Source: UBA4615 sp046046245
Lineage (GTDB): Bacteria; Pseudomonadota; Gammaproteobacteria; Burkholderiales; Burkholderiaceae_E
DNA: 11,831 nt
NCBI GenBank assembly: GCA_046046245.1
Contig: JBJOKE010000004.1
Coordinates: 1-11,831 of the forward strand
Direction: 5' to 3'
Under the pieces are notes generated by a model. The model searched no databases, had not been told where the DNA came from, and saw only the letters and a program-made list of their open reading frames with translations. Made by a program: the position numbers and the translations under genes. Position 1 is the stretch's first letter, and the number at the start of each line of letters is the position of its first letter. This document shows, piece by piece, positions 1-6,522 of this stretch.

Positions 1-8
1 CGAGGCCT

Positions 9-14
9 CATAAT
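9..14 (+). promoter_or_regulatory. Possible -10 element for the symporter operon
   Basis: CATAAT is the only AT-rich hexamer in the 83 bases before the symporter and matches TATAAT at five of six positions. A start near base 21 would give a leader of about 60 nt. Any -35 element would lie before the window, so this is weak. Confidence 0.2.
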
Positions 15-83
15 CCCGGGCGCGGCGCCCCGGGGGCTCCGCCCGAGCCCGTCCGTCCCGACCCGCGTCCCGCCGCTGCAGCC

Positions 84-1520
84 ATGCTCCTCGCCCTGGT
101 CTTCGCCTATCTGCTGGTCACCATCGCCATCGGCCTGTGGGCCGCCAAGCGCGTCAAGACCACCGCCGACTTCGCGATCGCCGGTCGCCACCTGCCGATG
201 TACATGATCGTGACCACCACCTTCGCGACCTGGTTCGGGTCCGAGACGGTGCTCGGGATCCCGGCGAAGTTCGTGCAGGGCGGCCTCAACGCGGTGGTCG
301 AGGACCCGTTCGGCGCCGGCACCTGCCTGATCCTCGTCGGCGCGTTCTTCGCGGCGAAGCTCTACCGCCTCACGCTGCTCACCATCAGCGACTACTACCG
401 CGCCCGCTACGGTCGCACGGTCGAGGTGGTCTGCTCGGCGATCATCATCGTCAGCTACCTGGGCTGGGTGTCGGCGCAGGTCACCGCGCTCGGCCTCGTC
501 TTCAACCTGCTGTCGGGCGGCGCGATCCCGATCCCGGTCGGCATGGTGATCGGCACGGTCTCGATCCTCGCCTACACGCTGTTCGGCGGCATGTGGTCGG
601 TCGCGGTGACCGACTTCATGCAGATGATCATCCTGGTCGTGGGCCTGCTGATCATCGCGTTCTTCGCGGGCTCGCTCGCCGGCGGCGCCGACAAGGTGAT
701 CGACCTCGCCGCGAGCCGGGACCTCTTCCGGTTCCTGCCCGAGCCGAGCGCCCACGACGTGATGTTCTTCGTCGCCGCCGCGATCACGATGATGCTGGGC
801 TCGATCCCGCAGCAGGACGTGTTCCAGCGGGTCATGTCGGCCAAGGACGTGAAGGCCGCCACCCGCGGGCCGATCATCGGCGGCGCCTGCTACATCCTGT
901 TCGCCTCGGTGCCGATGTTCCTCGTGACCAGTGCGCTGCTGATCATGCCCGAGCAGGCGCAGGCGCTGCTCGAGGAGGATCCGCAGAAGGTCCTGCCCAC
1001 GCTGGTGCTCGAGCACATGCCGTTCGCGATGCAGGTGATCTTCTTCGGCGCGCTGCTGTCGGCGCTGAAGTCGACCGCGTCGGCGACCCTGCTCGCGCCC
1101 TCGGTGACCTTCATCGAGAACATCTGGCGCCAGTTCCGGCCGCGGATGGGCGACCGCGAGGAACTGCGCGACATGCGGATCGCGGTGCTGGTCTTCTCGG
1201 CCTGTGTCTGCACCTATGCGATCGTCATGCAGGGCACCCCGATCTACGAGCTGGTCTCGGCCGCCTATCAGGTGACCCTGGCGGGGGCCTTCGTGCCGCT
1301 GCTCGCCGGCCTCTACTGGGCGCGCGCGACGACCCAGGGCGCGATCTTCTCGATCGTGCTGGGGCTGCTCGCCTGGCTGCTGTTCCTGGCGACGTCGGCC
1401 GGCGAGGTCTTTCCCGCGCAGCTCGCCGGCGTGCTGGGTGCGGCGGTCGGCATGGTCGTCGGCTCGCTCGGACCGCAGGCGCTGCGCAACCACCACGACC
1501 GGCGTGCCCTCGCGCACTGA
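84..1520 (+). CDS. Sodium:solute symporter (SSS family)
   Basis: This 478-residue integral inner-membrane protein is predicted to couple inward sodium flow to uptake of a small organic solute; the substrate cannot be read from the sequence. It is a chain of about 12–13 hydrophobic segments. Family features are visible: LFGGMWSVAVTDFMQ at 166–180 (the Gly-Gly, Thr-Asp, Gln signature of one core helix), PQQDVFQRVMSAKD at 242–255, and the Ser330-Thr331 pair in ALKSTASA, which aligns with the sodium-ligand Ser/Thr of PutP and vSGLT. Length is close to the family norm. The ATG at 84 gives a normal first helix (LLALVFAYLLVTIAIGLWAA), though no good Shine-Dalgarno sequence precedes it. The 3' end overlaps the proposed trmJ start by 17 bp, suggesting co-transcription. 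Family call is firm; a choline, proline or carboxylate substrate would be a guess. Confidence 0.9.
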   Translation: MLLALVFAYLLVTIAIGLWAAKRVKTTADFAIAGRHLPMYMIVTTTFATWFGSETVLGIPAKFVQGGLNAVVEDPFGAGTCLILVGAFFAAKLYRLTLLTISDYYRARYGRTVEVVCSAIIIVSYLGWVSAQVTALGLVFNLLSGGAIPIPVGMVIGTVSILAYTLFGGMWSVAVTDFMQMIILVVGLLIIAFFAGSLAGGADKVIDLAASRDLFRFLPEPSAHDVMFFVAAAITMMLGSIPQQDVFQRVMSAKDVKAATRGPIIGGACYILFASVPMFLVTSALLIMPEQAQALLEEDPQKVLPTLVLEHMPFAMQVIFFGALLSALKSTASATLLAPSVTFIENIWRQFRPRMGDREELRDMRIAVLVFSACVCTYAIVMQGTPIYELVSAAYQVTLAGAFVPLLAGLYWARATTQGAIFSIVLGLLAWLLFLATSAGEVFPAQLAGVLGAAVGMVVGSLGPQALRNHHDRRALAH

Positions 1521-2310
1521 CGGCTTCGAGCGCCCGGTCCCGGCGTCGCTGCACGCGGCCGATCCCGAGCCGCTCGGCCGGGTCGCGTTCGTGCTGGTGG
1601 GCACCAGCCATCCCGGCAACGTCGGATCGGCGGCCCGCGCGATGCGGACGATGGGCCTGGTCGACCTGAGGCTGGTCGCACCGCGCTTCGACGACGTCGC
1701 CGAGCGGCCCGAGGCGGTGGCCTTCGCCAGCGGCGCCACCGAGGTCCTCGGCGCCGCCCGGCGCTTCGCGACGCTCGACGAGGCGATCGCCGACGCCTCG
1801 CTGGCGATCGCGGTCAGCGCCGAGCCGCGCGAGTTCGGCCCCGAGCCGGCGACCCCCGAGGGCTGCGCGGCCGACGCGCTGGGCGTGCTCGCCGCCGACC
1901 CGGCCCACCGCGTGGCCTTCGTCTTCGGCGCCGAGCGTACCGGCCTGTCGATCGACGAGGTCCAGGCCTGCGGCCGCCTGTGCAGCATTCCCGCGAGCCC
2001 GAGCTACGCATCGCTGAACCTCGCGCAGGCCGTGCAGGTCGTGGCCTACTGCCTGAGGCGGGCGGCGCTCGAGGCCGGGCCGGCCGCCGAGCCCGGAGCC
2101 CGCGCGCGGCTCGCCGATCAGCGTGCGGTCCATGGGCTGCTCGAGCACGGCGAGCGTGCGCTGCGGGCCATCGGCTTCCTCGATCCGCAGCACCCGAAGA
2201 AGCTGCTGCCGCGGCTGCGCCGACTGCTGCTGCGCGCGCGGCTGCGCCCCGAGGAGGTGGACCTGCTGCGAGGCGTGCTGAAGCTGATGGAGCGGGGCGG
2301 CCCGCGGTGA
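1504..2310 (+). CDS. trmJ: tRNA (cytidine/uridine-32-2'-O)-methyltransferase TrmJ
   Basis: This is a cytoplasmic SPOUT-fold enzyme that uses S-adenosylmethionine to methylate the ribose of nucleotide 32 in the anticodon loop of certain tRNAs. From the GTG at 1504 it has 268 residues (E. coli TrmJ has about 246). All three SpoU motifs are present: HPGNVGSAARAMRTMGL at 36–52, with Arg45 in the catalytic arginine position; FGAERTGL at 141–148; and IPASPSYASLNLAQAVQV at 162–179. The C-terminal part (HGLLEHGERALRAIGFLDP, then a basic helical stretch) resembles the TrmJ tail. The frame is open further upstream, but those residues read as the shadow of the symporter. GTG 1504 is the best start in the overlap, and the next candidates would cut into motif 1. 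The stop overlaps the next start as GTGA. Confidence 0.9.
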   Translation: MPSRTDGFERPVPASLHAADPEPLGRVAFVLVGTSHPGNVGSAARAMRTMGLVDLRLVAPRFDDVAERPEAVAFASGATEVLGAARRFATLDEAIADASLAIAVSAEPREFGPEPATPEGCAADALGVLAADPAHRVAFVFGAERTGLSIDEVQACGRLCSIPASPSYASLNLAQAVQVVAYCLRRAALEAGPAAEPGARARLADQRAVHGLLEHGERALRAIGFLDPQHPKKLLPRLRRLLLRARLRPEEVDLLRGVLKLMERGGPR

Positions 2311-3446
2311 GCGTGCGGCGGATCCCGGTGGTGCTGATGCGCGGCGGCCCGCTGCGGGCGGCCTGCTTCGTCGCGCACGACCTGCCGAGCACCCCCCGCG
2401 CGCGCGACGCGCTGCTGCTGCGCGCGCTCGGCGCGCCCGATCCATCAGGTCTCGCGCTCGACGGGCCCGGCGCCGGGCCGGACGGCGTGTCGCGCGTCCT
2501 GGTGCTCTCGCGCTCGCAGCGCCCCGGCTGCGACGTGGACGTCCTCGCCGGTTCGATCGCCCCCGGGGGCGCGGCGATCGACTGGTCGGCCGCCTGCGGG
2601 CCGCTGGCCGCGGCGGTCGGGCCCTTCGCGATCGCGGCGCGGCTCTATCCGGCCGGGTCGGGCTCCGCGCGCGTGCGGATGCAGCAGGTCCCTGACGGCT
2701 CGCGGATCGATGCCTTCGTGCCGGTCGCCGATGGCCAAGCGCTCGACGAGGGCGCCTTCGTCGAGGACGGCGTGGCGTTCCCCTCGCCCGAGATCCGGCT
2801 CGAGCGGATCGAGCCGGCCGAGGCGCCGTTCGCCGGCGGCGCGGTCCGGGAGGTGCTCGAGCTGCCGGACGGCGGCACGGTCGACGCGACCCTGCTGACC
2901 GTCGATGTACCGACGGTCTTCGTCCGCGCCGACGCGCTCGGGCTCACCGGCCGCGAGCCGCCGGGCGAGCTCGACCGCGCCCGCCGCGCGCGCGAGCGCA
3001 TCGCCGCGGTCCGCGACCAGGCCGCGGTGCGCTTCGGCGTGGCCACCGACGGCGGCCGCGGGCGGGCACGCCCGCCGGTCGTCTGCTGGGTCGCGCGGCC
3101 GGCGCCGTACCGCGGCGTCGGCGGCGAGGTCGCCGCCGACGCGATCGACCTGCTGGCGCGCTGCGACGTCGACGGCCGGGTCGACGCACGCGCGGGCGGC
3201 CGGGTCGTCGAGGAGCTGGCGGTGGCCGCGGCCGTGCCGGGCACGGTGGTGGCCGAGATCGCCCGGACCCTGCCCGGGGTGGCGACCCGGATCGGGCACG
3301 CCGGCGGGCCGGTGGCCGCGGCGGCCGACGTCAGCGACCGGCCGGGCGGGCGCGGTCGAGGCGGCTGGCGCGTCGATCGCCTGGTCCGGTCGCATGGCGC
3401 ACGCCGCCTGCTGGCGGGCGAGCTCTTCGTGCCGGGGGGCGGCTGA
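2307..3446 (+). CDS. Divergent PrpF-family (DUF453) isomerase-like protein
   Basis: This 379-residue protein belongs to the PrpF/LigU/GalD family, whose known members isomerise double bonds in tricarboxylic or dicarboxylic acids such as aconitates and oxalomesaconate. The N-terminal half follows the family pattern: IPVVLMRGG at 6–14, RD at 33–34, GAPDP at 42–46, CDVD at 75–78, DWSAACGPLAAAVGPFAI at 92–109. The second half has VFVRADALGLTG at 204–215, PGTV at 311–314, IGHAGG at 329–334 and ARRLLAGELFVP at 365–376. Several usual residues differ: GGT is GGP, the lysine of the SK(V/I) motif is Arg63, CGN is CGP, and the C-terminal His-Lys/Arg-Ala motif is missing. The GTG start at 2307 sits in a GTGA overlap with the trmJ stop, with GGGGCGG just upstream, which implies translational coupling. 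No propionate or aromatic-degradation genes are nearby, so the substrate is unknown, and a non-isomerase role is possible. Confidence 0.8.
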   Translation: MSVRRIPVVLMRGGPLRAACFVAHDLPSTPRARDALLLRALGAPDPSGLALDGPGAGPDGVSRVLVLSRSQRPGCDVDVLAGSIAPGGAAIDWSAACGPLAAAVGPFAIAARLYPAGSGSARVRMQQVPDGSRIDAFVPVADGQALDEGAFVEDGVAFPSPEIRLERIEPAEAPFAGGAVREVLELPDGGTVDATLLTVDVPTVFVRADALGLTGREPPGELDRARRARERIAAVRDQAAVRFGVATDGGRGRARPPVVCWVARPAPYRGVGGEVAADAIDLLARCDVDGRVDARAGGRVVEELAVAAAVPGTVVAEIARTLPGVATRIGHAGGPVAAAADVSDRPGGRGRGGWRVDRLVRSHGARRLLAGELFVPGGG

Positions 3447-3503
3447 GCGGTCGCCCCGTTCCGCGCGACGCCGGCGGGTCGGCGAAGCGGCCGGGGGCGC
3501 GCC

Positions 3504-3532
3504 CTGCAGGCCGGGGCGGGCACGGCTAGAAT
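3504..3532 (+). promoter_or_regulatory. Candidate sigma-70 promoter for cysE
   Basis: TAGAAT at 3527–3532 matches the -10 consensus at five of six positions and is the only AT-rich hexamer in the 120 bp gap before cysE. A weak -35 candidate, CTGCAG at 3504–3509, lies 17 bp upstream. The predicted start near 3539 gives a leader of about 28 nt. The -10 is convincing, the -35 is not. Confidence 0.5.
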
Positions 3533-3566
3533 CGTCCGGACCCCCACGGGACTCCGGATTCCGACC

Positions 3567-4319
3567 ATGTTCGAGCGCATCAGGGAAGACGTCGCGGCCG
3601 TTCGGGAGCGCGACCCCGCGGCCCGCTCCACGCTCGAGGTGCTGCTGTGCTATCCGGGCGTGCATGCGCTCGTGATGCATCGGATCGCCCACGGCCTGTG
3701 GCGGCGCGGCCTGCGCACCCCGGGCCGATTCGTCTCGCACCTCGGCCGCCTGTTCACCGGCATCGAGATCCATCCGGGCGCCACGATCGGGCGCCGCGTG
3801 TTCATCGACCACGGGATGGGCGTCGTGATCGGCGAGACCGCCGAGGTCGGCGACGACTGCACGATCTACCAGGGCGTGACGCTCGGCGGCACCTCGCTCA
3901 CGCGCGGCGCGAAGCGCCACCCCACGCTCGAGCGCGGCGTCGTCGTCGGTGCGGGCGCCAAGGTGCTGGGCGGGTTCACGGTGGGCGAGGGTGCCCGGGT
4001 GGGCTCGAACTCGGTGGTCGTGAAGACCGTGCCGGCCGGTGCCACCGCGGTCGGCATCCCCGCCCGGATCGTCGGCGACGACGTCGAGGCGCGCCGTGAG
4101 GCGCATGCGGCGCGGATGGGGTTCTCGGCCTATGCGGTCACCCAGGGCGCGGACGACCCGCTGTCGGTCGCCCTCCACCAGCTGATCGACCACGTGGCCG
4201 AGCAGGACCACCGGATCGAGCAGCTGCTCGCCGCGGTCGAGCGTCTCGGTGGCGGCCGGCCCGAAGGCTGCGACGGCACGCCGCTCGACCGCGGGCGGTT
4301 GACGAAGCTGGTCGAGTAG
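3567..4319 (+). CDS. cysE: Serine O-acetyltransferase CysE
   Basis: This 250-residue cytoplasmic enzyme transfers acetyl from acetyl-CoA to L-serine, giving O-acetylserine, the acceptor used by cysteine synthase. A helical N-terminal part (1–64) is followed by a left-handed beta-helix of hexapeptide repeats from about 66 to 168. The active site is clear: IHPGA at 68–72, DHGMGVVIGETA at 81–92 with His82 matching the catalytic histidine of E. coli CysE, GVTLGGTS at 103–110, and RHP at 117–119. Glu67 stands at or near the position of the E. coli catalytic aspartate. After the beta-helix there is an unusual tail of about 80 residues with an amphipathic helix (HQLIDHVAEQDHRIEQLLAAV, roughly 204–224), ending LTKLVE. 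The C-terminal isoleucine that inserts into cysteine synthase in E. coli is absent. ATG 3567 is the only sensible start. Confidence 0.95.
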   Translation: MFERIREDVAAVRERDPAARSTLEVLLCYPGVHALVMHRIAHGLWRRGLRTPGRFVSHLGRLFTGIEIHPGATIGRRVFIDHGMGVVIGETAEVGDDCTIYQGVTLGGTSLTRGAKRHPTLERGVVVGAGAKVLGGFTVGEGARVGSNSVVVKTVPAGATAVGIPARIVGDDVEARREAHAARMGFSAYAVTQGADDPLSVALHQLIDHVAEQDHRIEQLLAAVERLGGGRPEGCDGTPLDRGRLTKLVE

Positions 4320-4355
4320 CCCGTTCGCGGCGACGTCGTCCGCGCGCCGCGGGGG

Positions 4356-4388
4356 GGCCGGGCGAGCGCGAGGGCGGCCGGGCCAGCG
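4356..4388. repeat. Short imperfect direct repeat between cysE and lpxH
   Basis: GGCCGGGCGAGCG at 4356–4368 recurs as GGCCGGGCCAGCG at 4376–4388, 12 of 13 bases identical and 20 bp apart, in the 74 bp gap between the convergent cysE and lpxH genes. In DNA this GC-rich it may be chance. No T-rich tract follows on either strand. Confidence 0.3.
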
Positions 4389-4393
4389 AGCCC

Positions 4394-5185
4394 TCAGCGC
4401 TCCGCCAGCGGCCTGCCGCGACCGTCCTCCCAGCGCACCAGCACGCCCCGATCGACGTCCCAGTCGGTCAGCACGACCCGCGACCGCTCGATGCCGCCCG
4501 CCTGCCAGCGGTGTACCGCCGGGCGGTGCGTGTGGCCGTGGATCAGCAGTGCGGCTCCCGCCGCATCCATCGCCGCGTCGACCGCGGCCGGGTTCACGTC
4601 CATCAGCGCGCCCGGCTTCTCGCGCTTGCCGGCCTCGCTGGTCTCGCGGACCGCGCGACCCATCGCGAAGCGCTCCGCGAGCCCGCGGCCTAGGAAGGCC
4701 TGCTGCCAGGCCGGATCGCGGCAGGTCCGGCGCCACTGCTGGTAGACGAGGTCGTCGGTGCACAGCGCGTCGCCGTGCGCCCAGAGTGCGGGCACGCCGT
4801 GCAGCGAGACCGGCGTCGGGTCCGCGAGCAGCGTCGCGCCGCAGCGGGCGACGTAGCCCGCGGCCGGGGCGGCGGGCACCGGCACGCCGAGCAGGAAATC
4901 CCGGTTGCCGCGCATCAGCCAGACGCGGGTGCCGGCGCGCGCGAGACCGGCGAGCAGCCCGGCGAGCTCGCCGGCGAGCGCATCGGCCCCGTCGTCGCCG
5001 ACCCACAGCTCGAACAGGTCACCGAGCAGCACGAGGTGCGCCGACCCGGGGCCGTGGCGGCGCAGCGCCGCGAGGAAGCGCGCCGCCACCGCCGGCGCCT
5101 CGGGCGCGAGGTGCACGTCCGAGGCGAGCAGGACGGGCTCGTCGCGCGGGATCGTCAGCACGGGCGCGGCGCCCGCGATGCTCAC
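4394..5185 (-). CDS. lpxH: UDP-2,3-diacylglucosamine diphosphatase LpxH
   Basis: This 263-residue calcineurin-like metallophosphoesterase cleaves UDP-2,3-diacylglucosamine to lipid X and UMP on the inner face of the inner membrane, the fourth step of lipid A synthesis. The metal-site motifs are complete and in order: SDVHLAP at 22–28 (Asp23, His25), GDLFELWVGDD at 55–65 (Asp56), RGNRDF at 92–97 (Asn94), HGD at 137–139, and HGHTHRP at 216–222. FELWVGDD and the RFAMGRAVRETSEAGK stretch at 172–187 are typical of LpxH rather than of generic phosphoesterases. It starts with a GTG sharing GTGA with the stop of the upstream cyclophilin gene, and no strong ribosome site is seen, so translational coupling is likely. 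A second GTG eight codons in is an alternative start. It is the last gene of its run. Confidence 0.93.
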   Translation of the reverse strand: MSIAGAAPVLTIPRDEPVLLASDVHLAPEAPAVAARFLAALRRHGPGSAHLVLLGDLFELWVGDDGADALAGELAGLLAGLARAGTRVWLMRGNRDFLLGVPVPAAPAAGYVARCGATLLADPTPVSLHGVPALWAHGDALCTDDLVYQQWRRTCRDPAWQQAFLGRGLAERFAMGRAVRETSEAGKREKPGALMDVNPAAVDAAMDAAGAALLIHGHTHRPAVHRWQAGGIERSRVVLTDWDVDRGVLVRWEDGRGRPLAER

Positions 5186-5757
5186 TTCGTGCCGACGCGG
5201 GTCATCGACTGGATGACCACCGGCTCGGCCGGCACGTCGCGGTGCATGCCGCTCGACGAGGTCTTCACCGCCTTGATCGCGGCGACCGTGTCCATGCCCT
5301 GGATCACCTTGCCGAAGACCGCGTAGCCGTGGCCGTCGGGCTGCGGGTGGTTCAGCATCGCGTTGTCGACGACGTTGATGAAGAACTGCGCCGTCGCCGA
5401 ATCGGGCACCGAGGTGCGCGCCATCGCGAGCCAGCCGGTGTCGTTCTTCAGGCCGTTCTGCGATTCGAGCTTGATCGGCGCATTGGTCGGCTTCTGCTTC
5501 ATGTCGGCGGTGAAGCCGCCGCCCTGGATCATGAAGTTGCCGATCACGCGGTGGAAGATCGTGCCGTCGTAGTGCTTCGAGTCGACGTACTTCAGGAAGT
5601 TGTCGACGGTGATCGGGGCCTTCGCGGGGTACAGCTCGACGACGATCTCGCCTTTGGAGGTCTTGATCAGCACCTGCGGATTGGCCTGGGCCGACGCGCC
5701 TTCGGGCACGGCGAGGGAAACGAGCAGGGCGCCGATCAGCGGAAGGGTCTTGGTCAT
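5182..5757 (-). CDS. ppiA: Periplasmic peptidyl-prolyl cis-trans isomerase (cyclophilin, PpiA type)
   Basis: This 191-residue cyclophilin catalyses cis-trans isomerisation of peptide bonds before proline. Residues 1–23 form a signal peptide (MTK, a hydrophobic core, then GASA before Gln24), so the mature enzyme should work in the periplasm. The fold is complete: TIFHRVIGNFMIQGG at 66–80, with the catalytic arginine at 70; a Gly-rich segment; LAMAR at 110–114; SATAQFFINV at 120–129; and FGKVIQGMDTV at 148–158. ATG 5757 overlaps the TPR gene stop as ATGA and has AGGTGA seven bases upstream, which supports this start over the much longer open frame. From memory, the same spot in Burkholderia usually holds two cyclophilin genes, one secreted and one cytoplasmic; only the secreted one is seen here. 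Confidence 0.92.
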   Translation of the reverse strand: MTKTLPLIGALLVSLAVPEGASAQANPQVLIKTSKGEIVVELYPAKAPITVDNFLKYVDSKHYDGTIFHRVIGNFMIQGGGFTADMKQKPTNAPIKLESQNGLKNDTGWLAMARTSVPDSATAQFFINVVDNAMLNHPQPDGHGYAVFGKVIQGMDTVAAIKAVKTSSSGMHRDVPAEPVVIQSMTRVGTK

Positions 5758-6506
5758 CGTGGGGTCACCTGGGGTGGCGCGCCGGGGCGCGGGTTGGAGG
5801 AGGCGGAAGGGGGCGTGGCGGGCGTCCGGGCCTGCACGCGAACGATCAGCTCGCGGGCCATCGCGAGCTTGTCGCGGGCCGACGCGCTGCGCGGGTCGAG
5901 CCGGCCGGCCTGCTCGTACGCACGGGCCGCCAGCTGCAGATGGATGTCGCCGAGGTTCTCGTGGGCGAGCGCGTAGCCGGGTACCGCGCGGATCGACTGC
6001 TCGAGCGCGGCACGGGCCGAGTCCCAGTCGCCGCGCTGCGCCTGCAGCACCGCGAGGTTGTTGTAGGGCTCGGGCAGCTCGGGGAAGTCCTCGGTCATCG
6101 CACGGAAGACCGCGATCGCGTCGTCGGCGCGACCGCGCTCGGACAGGATCACGCCGCGCAGGAACCGCAGCCGGGGGTCGCGCGGATCGGTCTTCAGGCC
6201 GTCCTCGGCGAGGCGCAGCGCCTCGTCGGCGCGGCCCGCCCGCCACGCCGCGAACGCGCCGTCGTAGGGCGTGGTGAGGGCCGGGCGGACCGGCTCCGGG
6301 ACCGCGACCTGCTGGCCGAGCGCCGGCGTGGCCTGGGTGCCCGGCGTGCTGACGTCCTGCAGCCCGAGTCCCTGGGCGCGTGCGGCGGGCGCCGCCGCGA
6401 GGGCCGCGGCCAGCGCGAGGGCCGCCACGGAGCACCGCGGAGCCGCTGCTATACTCGGCCGTTTCGCGGCGGACGTCGCGCGGGCCATCCGTGGATCCGG
6501 AGTCAT
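5754..6506 (-). CDS. Exported tetratricopeptide-repeat protein
   Basis: This protein of up to 250 residues has an arginine-rich N-terminus, a hydrophobic run (VAALALAAALAAAP, 27–40) and a likely signal-peptidase site after AARA at 44, so it is probably periplasmic. No lipobox cysteine is seen. From about 83 to 207 come roughly four TPR units: 83–110, 113–147, 148–181 and a shortened one at 182–207, each with the usual Ala/Gly/Pro spacing. The C-terminus is a Pro/Ser-rich tail. TPR arrays bind other proteins, so an envelope scaffold or assembly role is possible, but no specific function can be assigned. Two starts compete: ATG 6506 and ATG 6488 (residue 7). A candidate -10 element places the transcript start at about 6506, so the longer form would be leaderless. 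Its stop overlaps the cyclophilin start. Confidence 0.85.
   Translation of the reverse strand: MTPDPRMARATSAAKRPSIAAAPRCSVAALALAAALAAAPAARAQGLGLQDVSTPGTQATPALGQQVAVPEPVRPALTTPYDGAFAAWRAGRADEALRLAEDGLKTDPRDPRLRFLRGVILSERGRADDAIAVFRAMTEDFPELPEPYNNLAVLQAQRGDWDSARAALEQSIRAVPGYALAHENLGDIHLQLAARAYEQAGRLDPRSASARDKLAMARELIVRVQARTPATPPSASSNPRPGAPPQVTPR
5765..5770 (-). promoter_or_regulatory. Ribosome binding site of the cyclophilin gene
   Basis: AGGTGA on the minus strand lies seven bases before the ATG at 5757, inside the end of the TPR gene. It fixes the start within a frame that is open for another 600 bases upstream. Confidence 0.7.
6447..6455 (+). promoter_or_regulatory. Extended -10 promoter candidate for cysS
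   Basis: TGCTATACT contains the TGn extension followed by TATACT (five of six consensus bases), the most promoter-like sequence near cysS. No good -35 is present, as is common for extended -10 promoters. The predicted start near 6462 leaves a leader of about 100 nt. The site lies inside the signal-peptide coding part of the TPR gene on the other strand. Confidence 0.5.
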
Positions 6507-6512
6507 CCGGTC

Positions 6513-6518
6513 ATTCTA
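6513..6518 (-). promoter_or_regulatory. Candidate -10 element for the TPR–cyclophilin–lpxH operon
   Basis: TAGAAT on the minus strand is a five-of-six match to TATAAT. Standard spacing puts the transcript start at 6506, exactly the A of the first ATG of the TPR gene. The place where a -35 would sit (6536–6541) is a run of six G, so the promoter would need an activator, or the call is wrong. Confidence 0.4.
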
Positions 6519-6522
6519 TCAA

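Noticed and set aside
15..36. GC-rich inverted repeat (CCCGGG arms) before the symporter, a possible terminator of an upstream gene.
   Set aside because: The stem has a bulge and no T-run follows. Short CG palindromes are common here by composition.
1438..1503. Longer N-terminus for TrmJ from GTG 1438.
   Set aside because: The added 22 residues (Arg/Ser/Thr-rich) read as a shadow of the symporter's last helix, and they would deepen the overlap from 17 to 83 bp.
2554..2580. Inverted repeat CGATCGCC ... GGCGATCG around a 12-bp palindrome GCCCCCGGGGGC inside the PrpF-like gene, considered as an operator or mobile-element end.
   Set aside because: It lies within conserved coding sequence and is explained by codon choice in GC-rich DNA. 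No second copy is seen.
3447..3566. Small RNA or tRNA gene in the largest gap (120 bp).
   Set aside because: No cloverleaf, TTC-containing T-arm or terminator is seen. The gap is accounted for by the cysE promoter and leader.
4340..4395. Hairpins between cysE and lpxH: CCGCG/CGCGG at 4340–4352 and GAGGGC/GCCCTC at 4370–4395, as a two-way terminator.
   Set aside because: Stems are only 5–6 bp, one has a 14-base loop, and neither strand has a U-tract. Rho-dependent termination is equally possible.
2445..5006. An 853-codon open frame on the minus strand, plus several others of 200–550 codons opposite or offset from known genes.
   Set aside because: They lie over trmJ, the PrpF-like gene, cysE, lpxH, cysS and others in wrong frames. 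They are rich in Arg, Ala, Pro and Gly, show no motifs, and are expected where stop codons are rare in GC-rich DNA.
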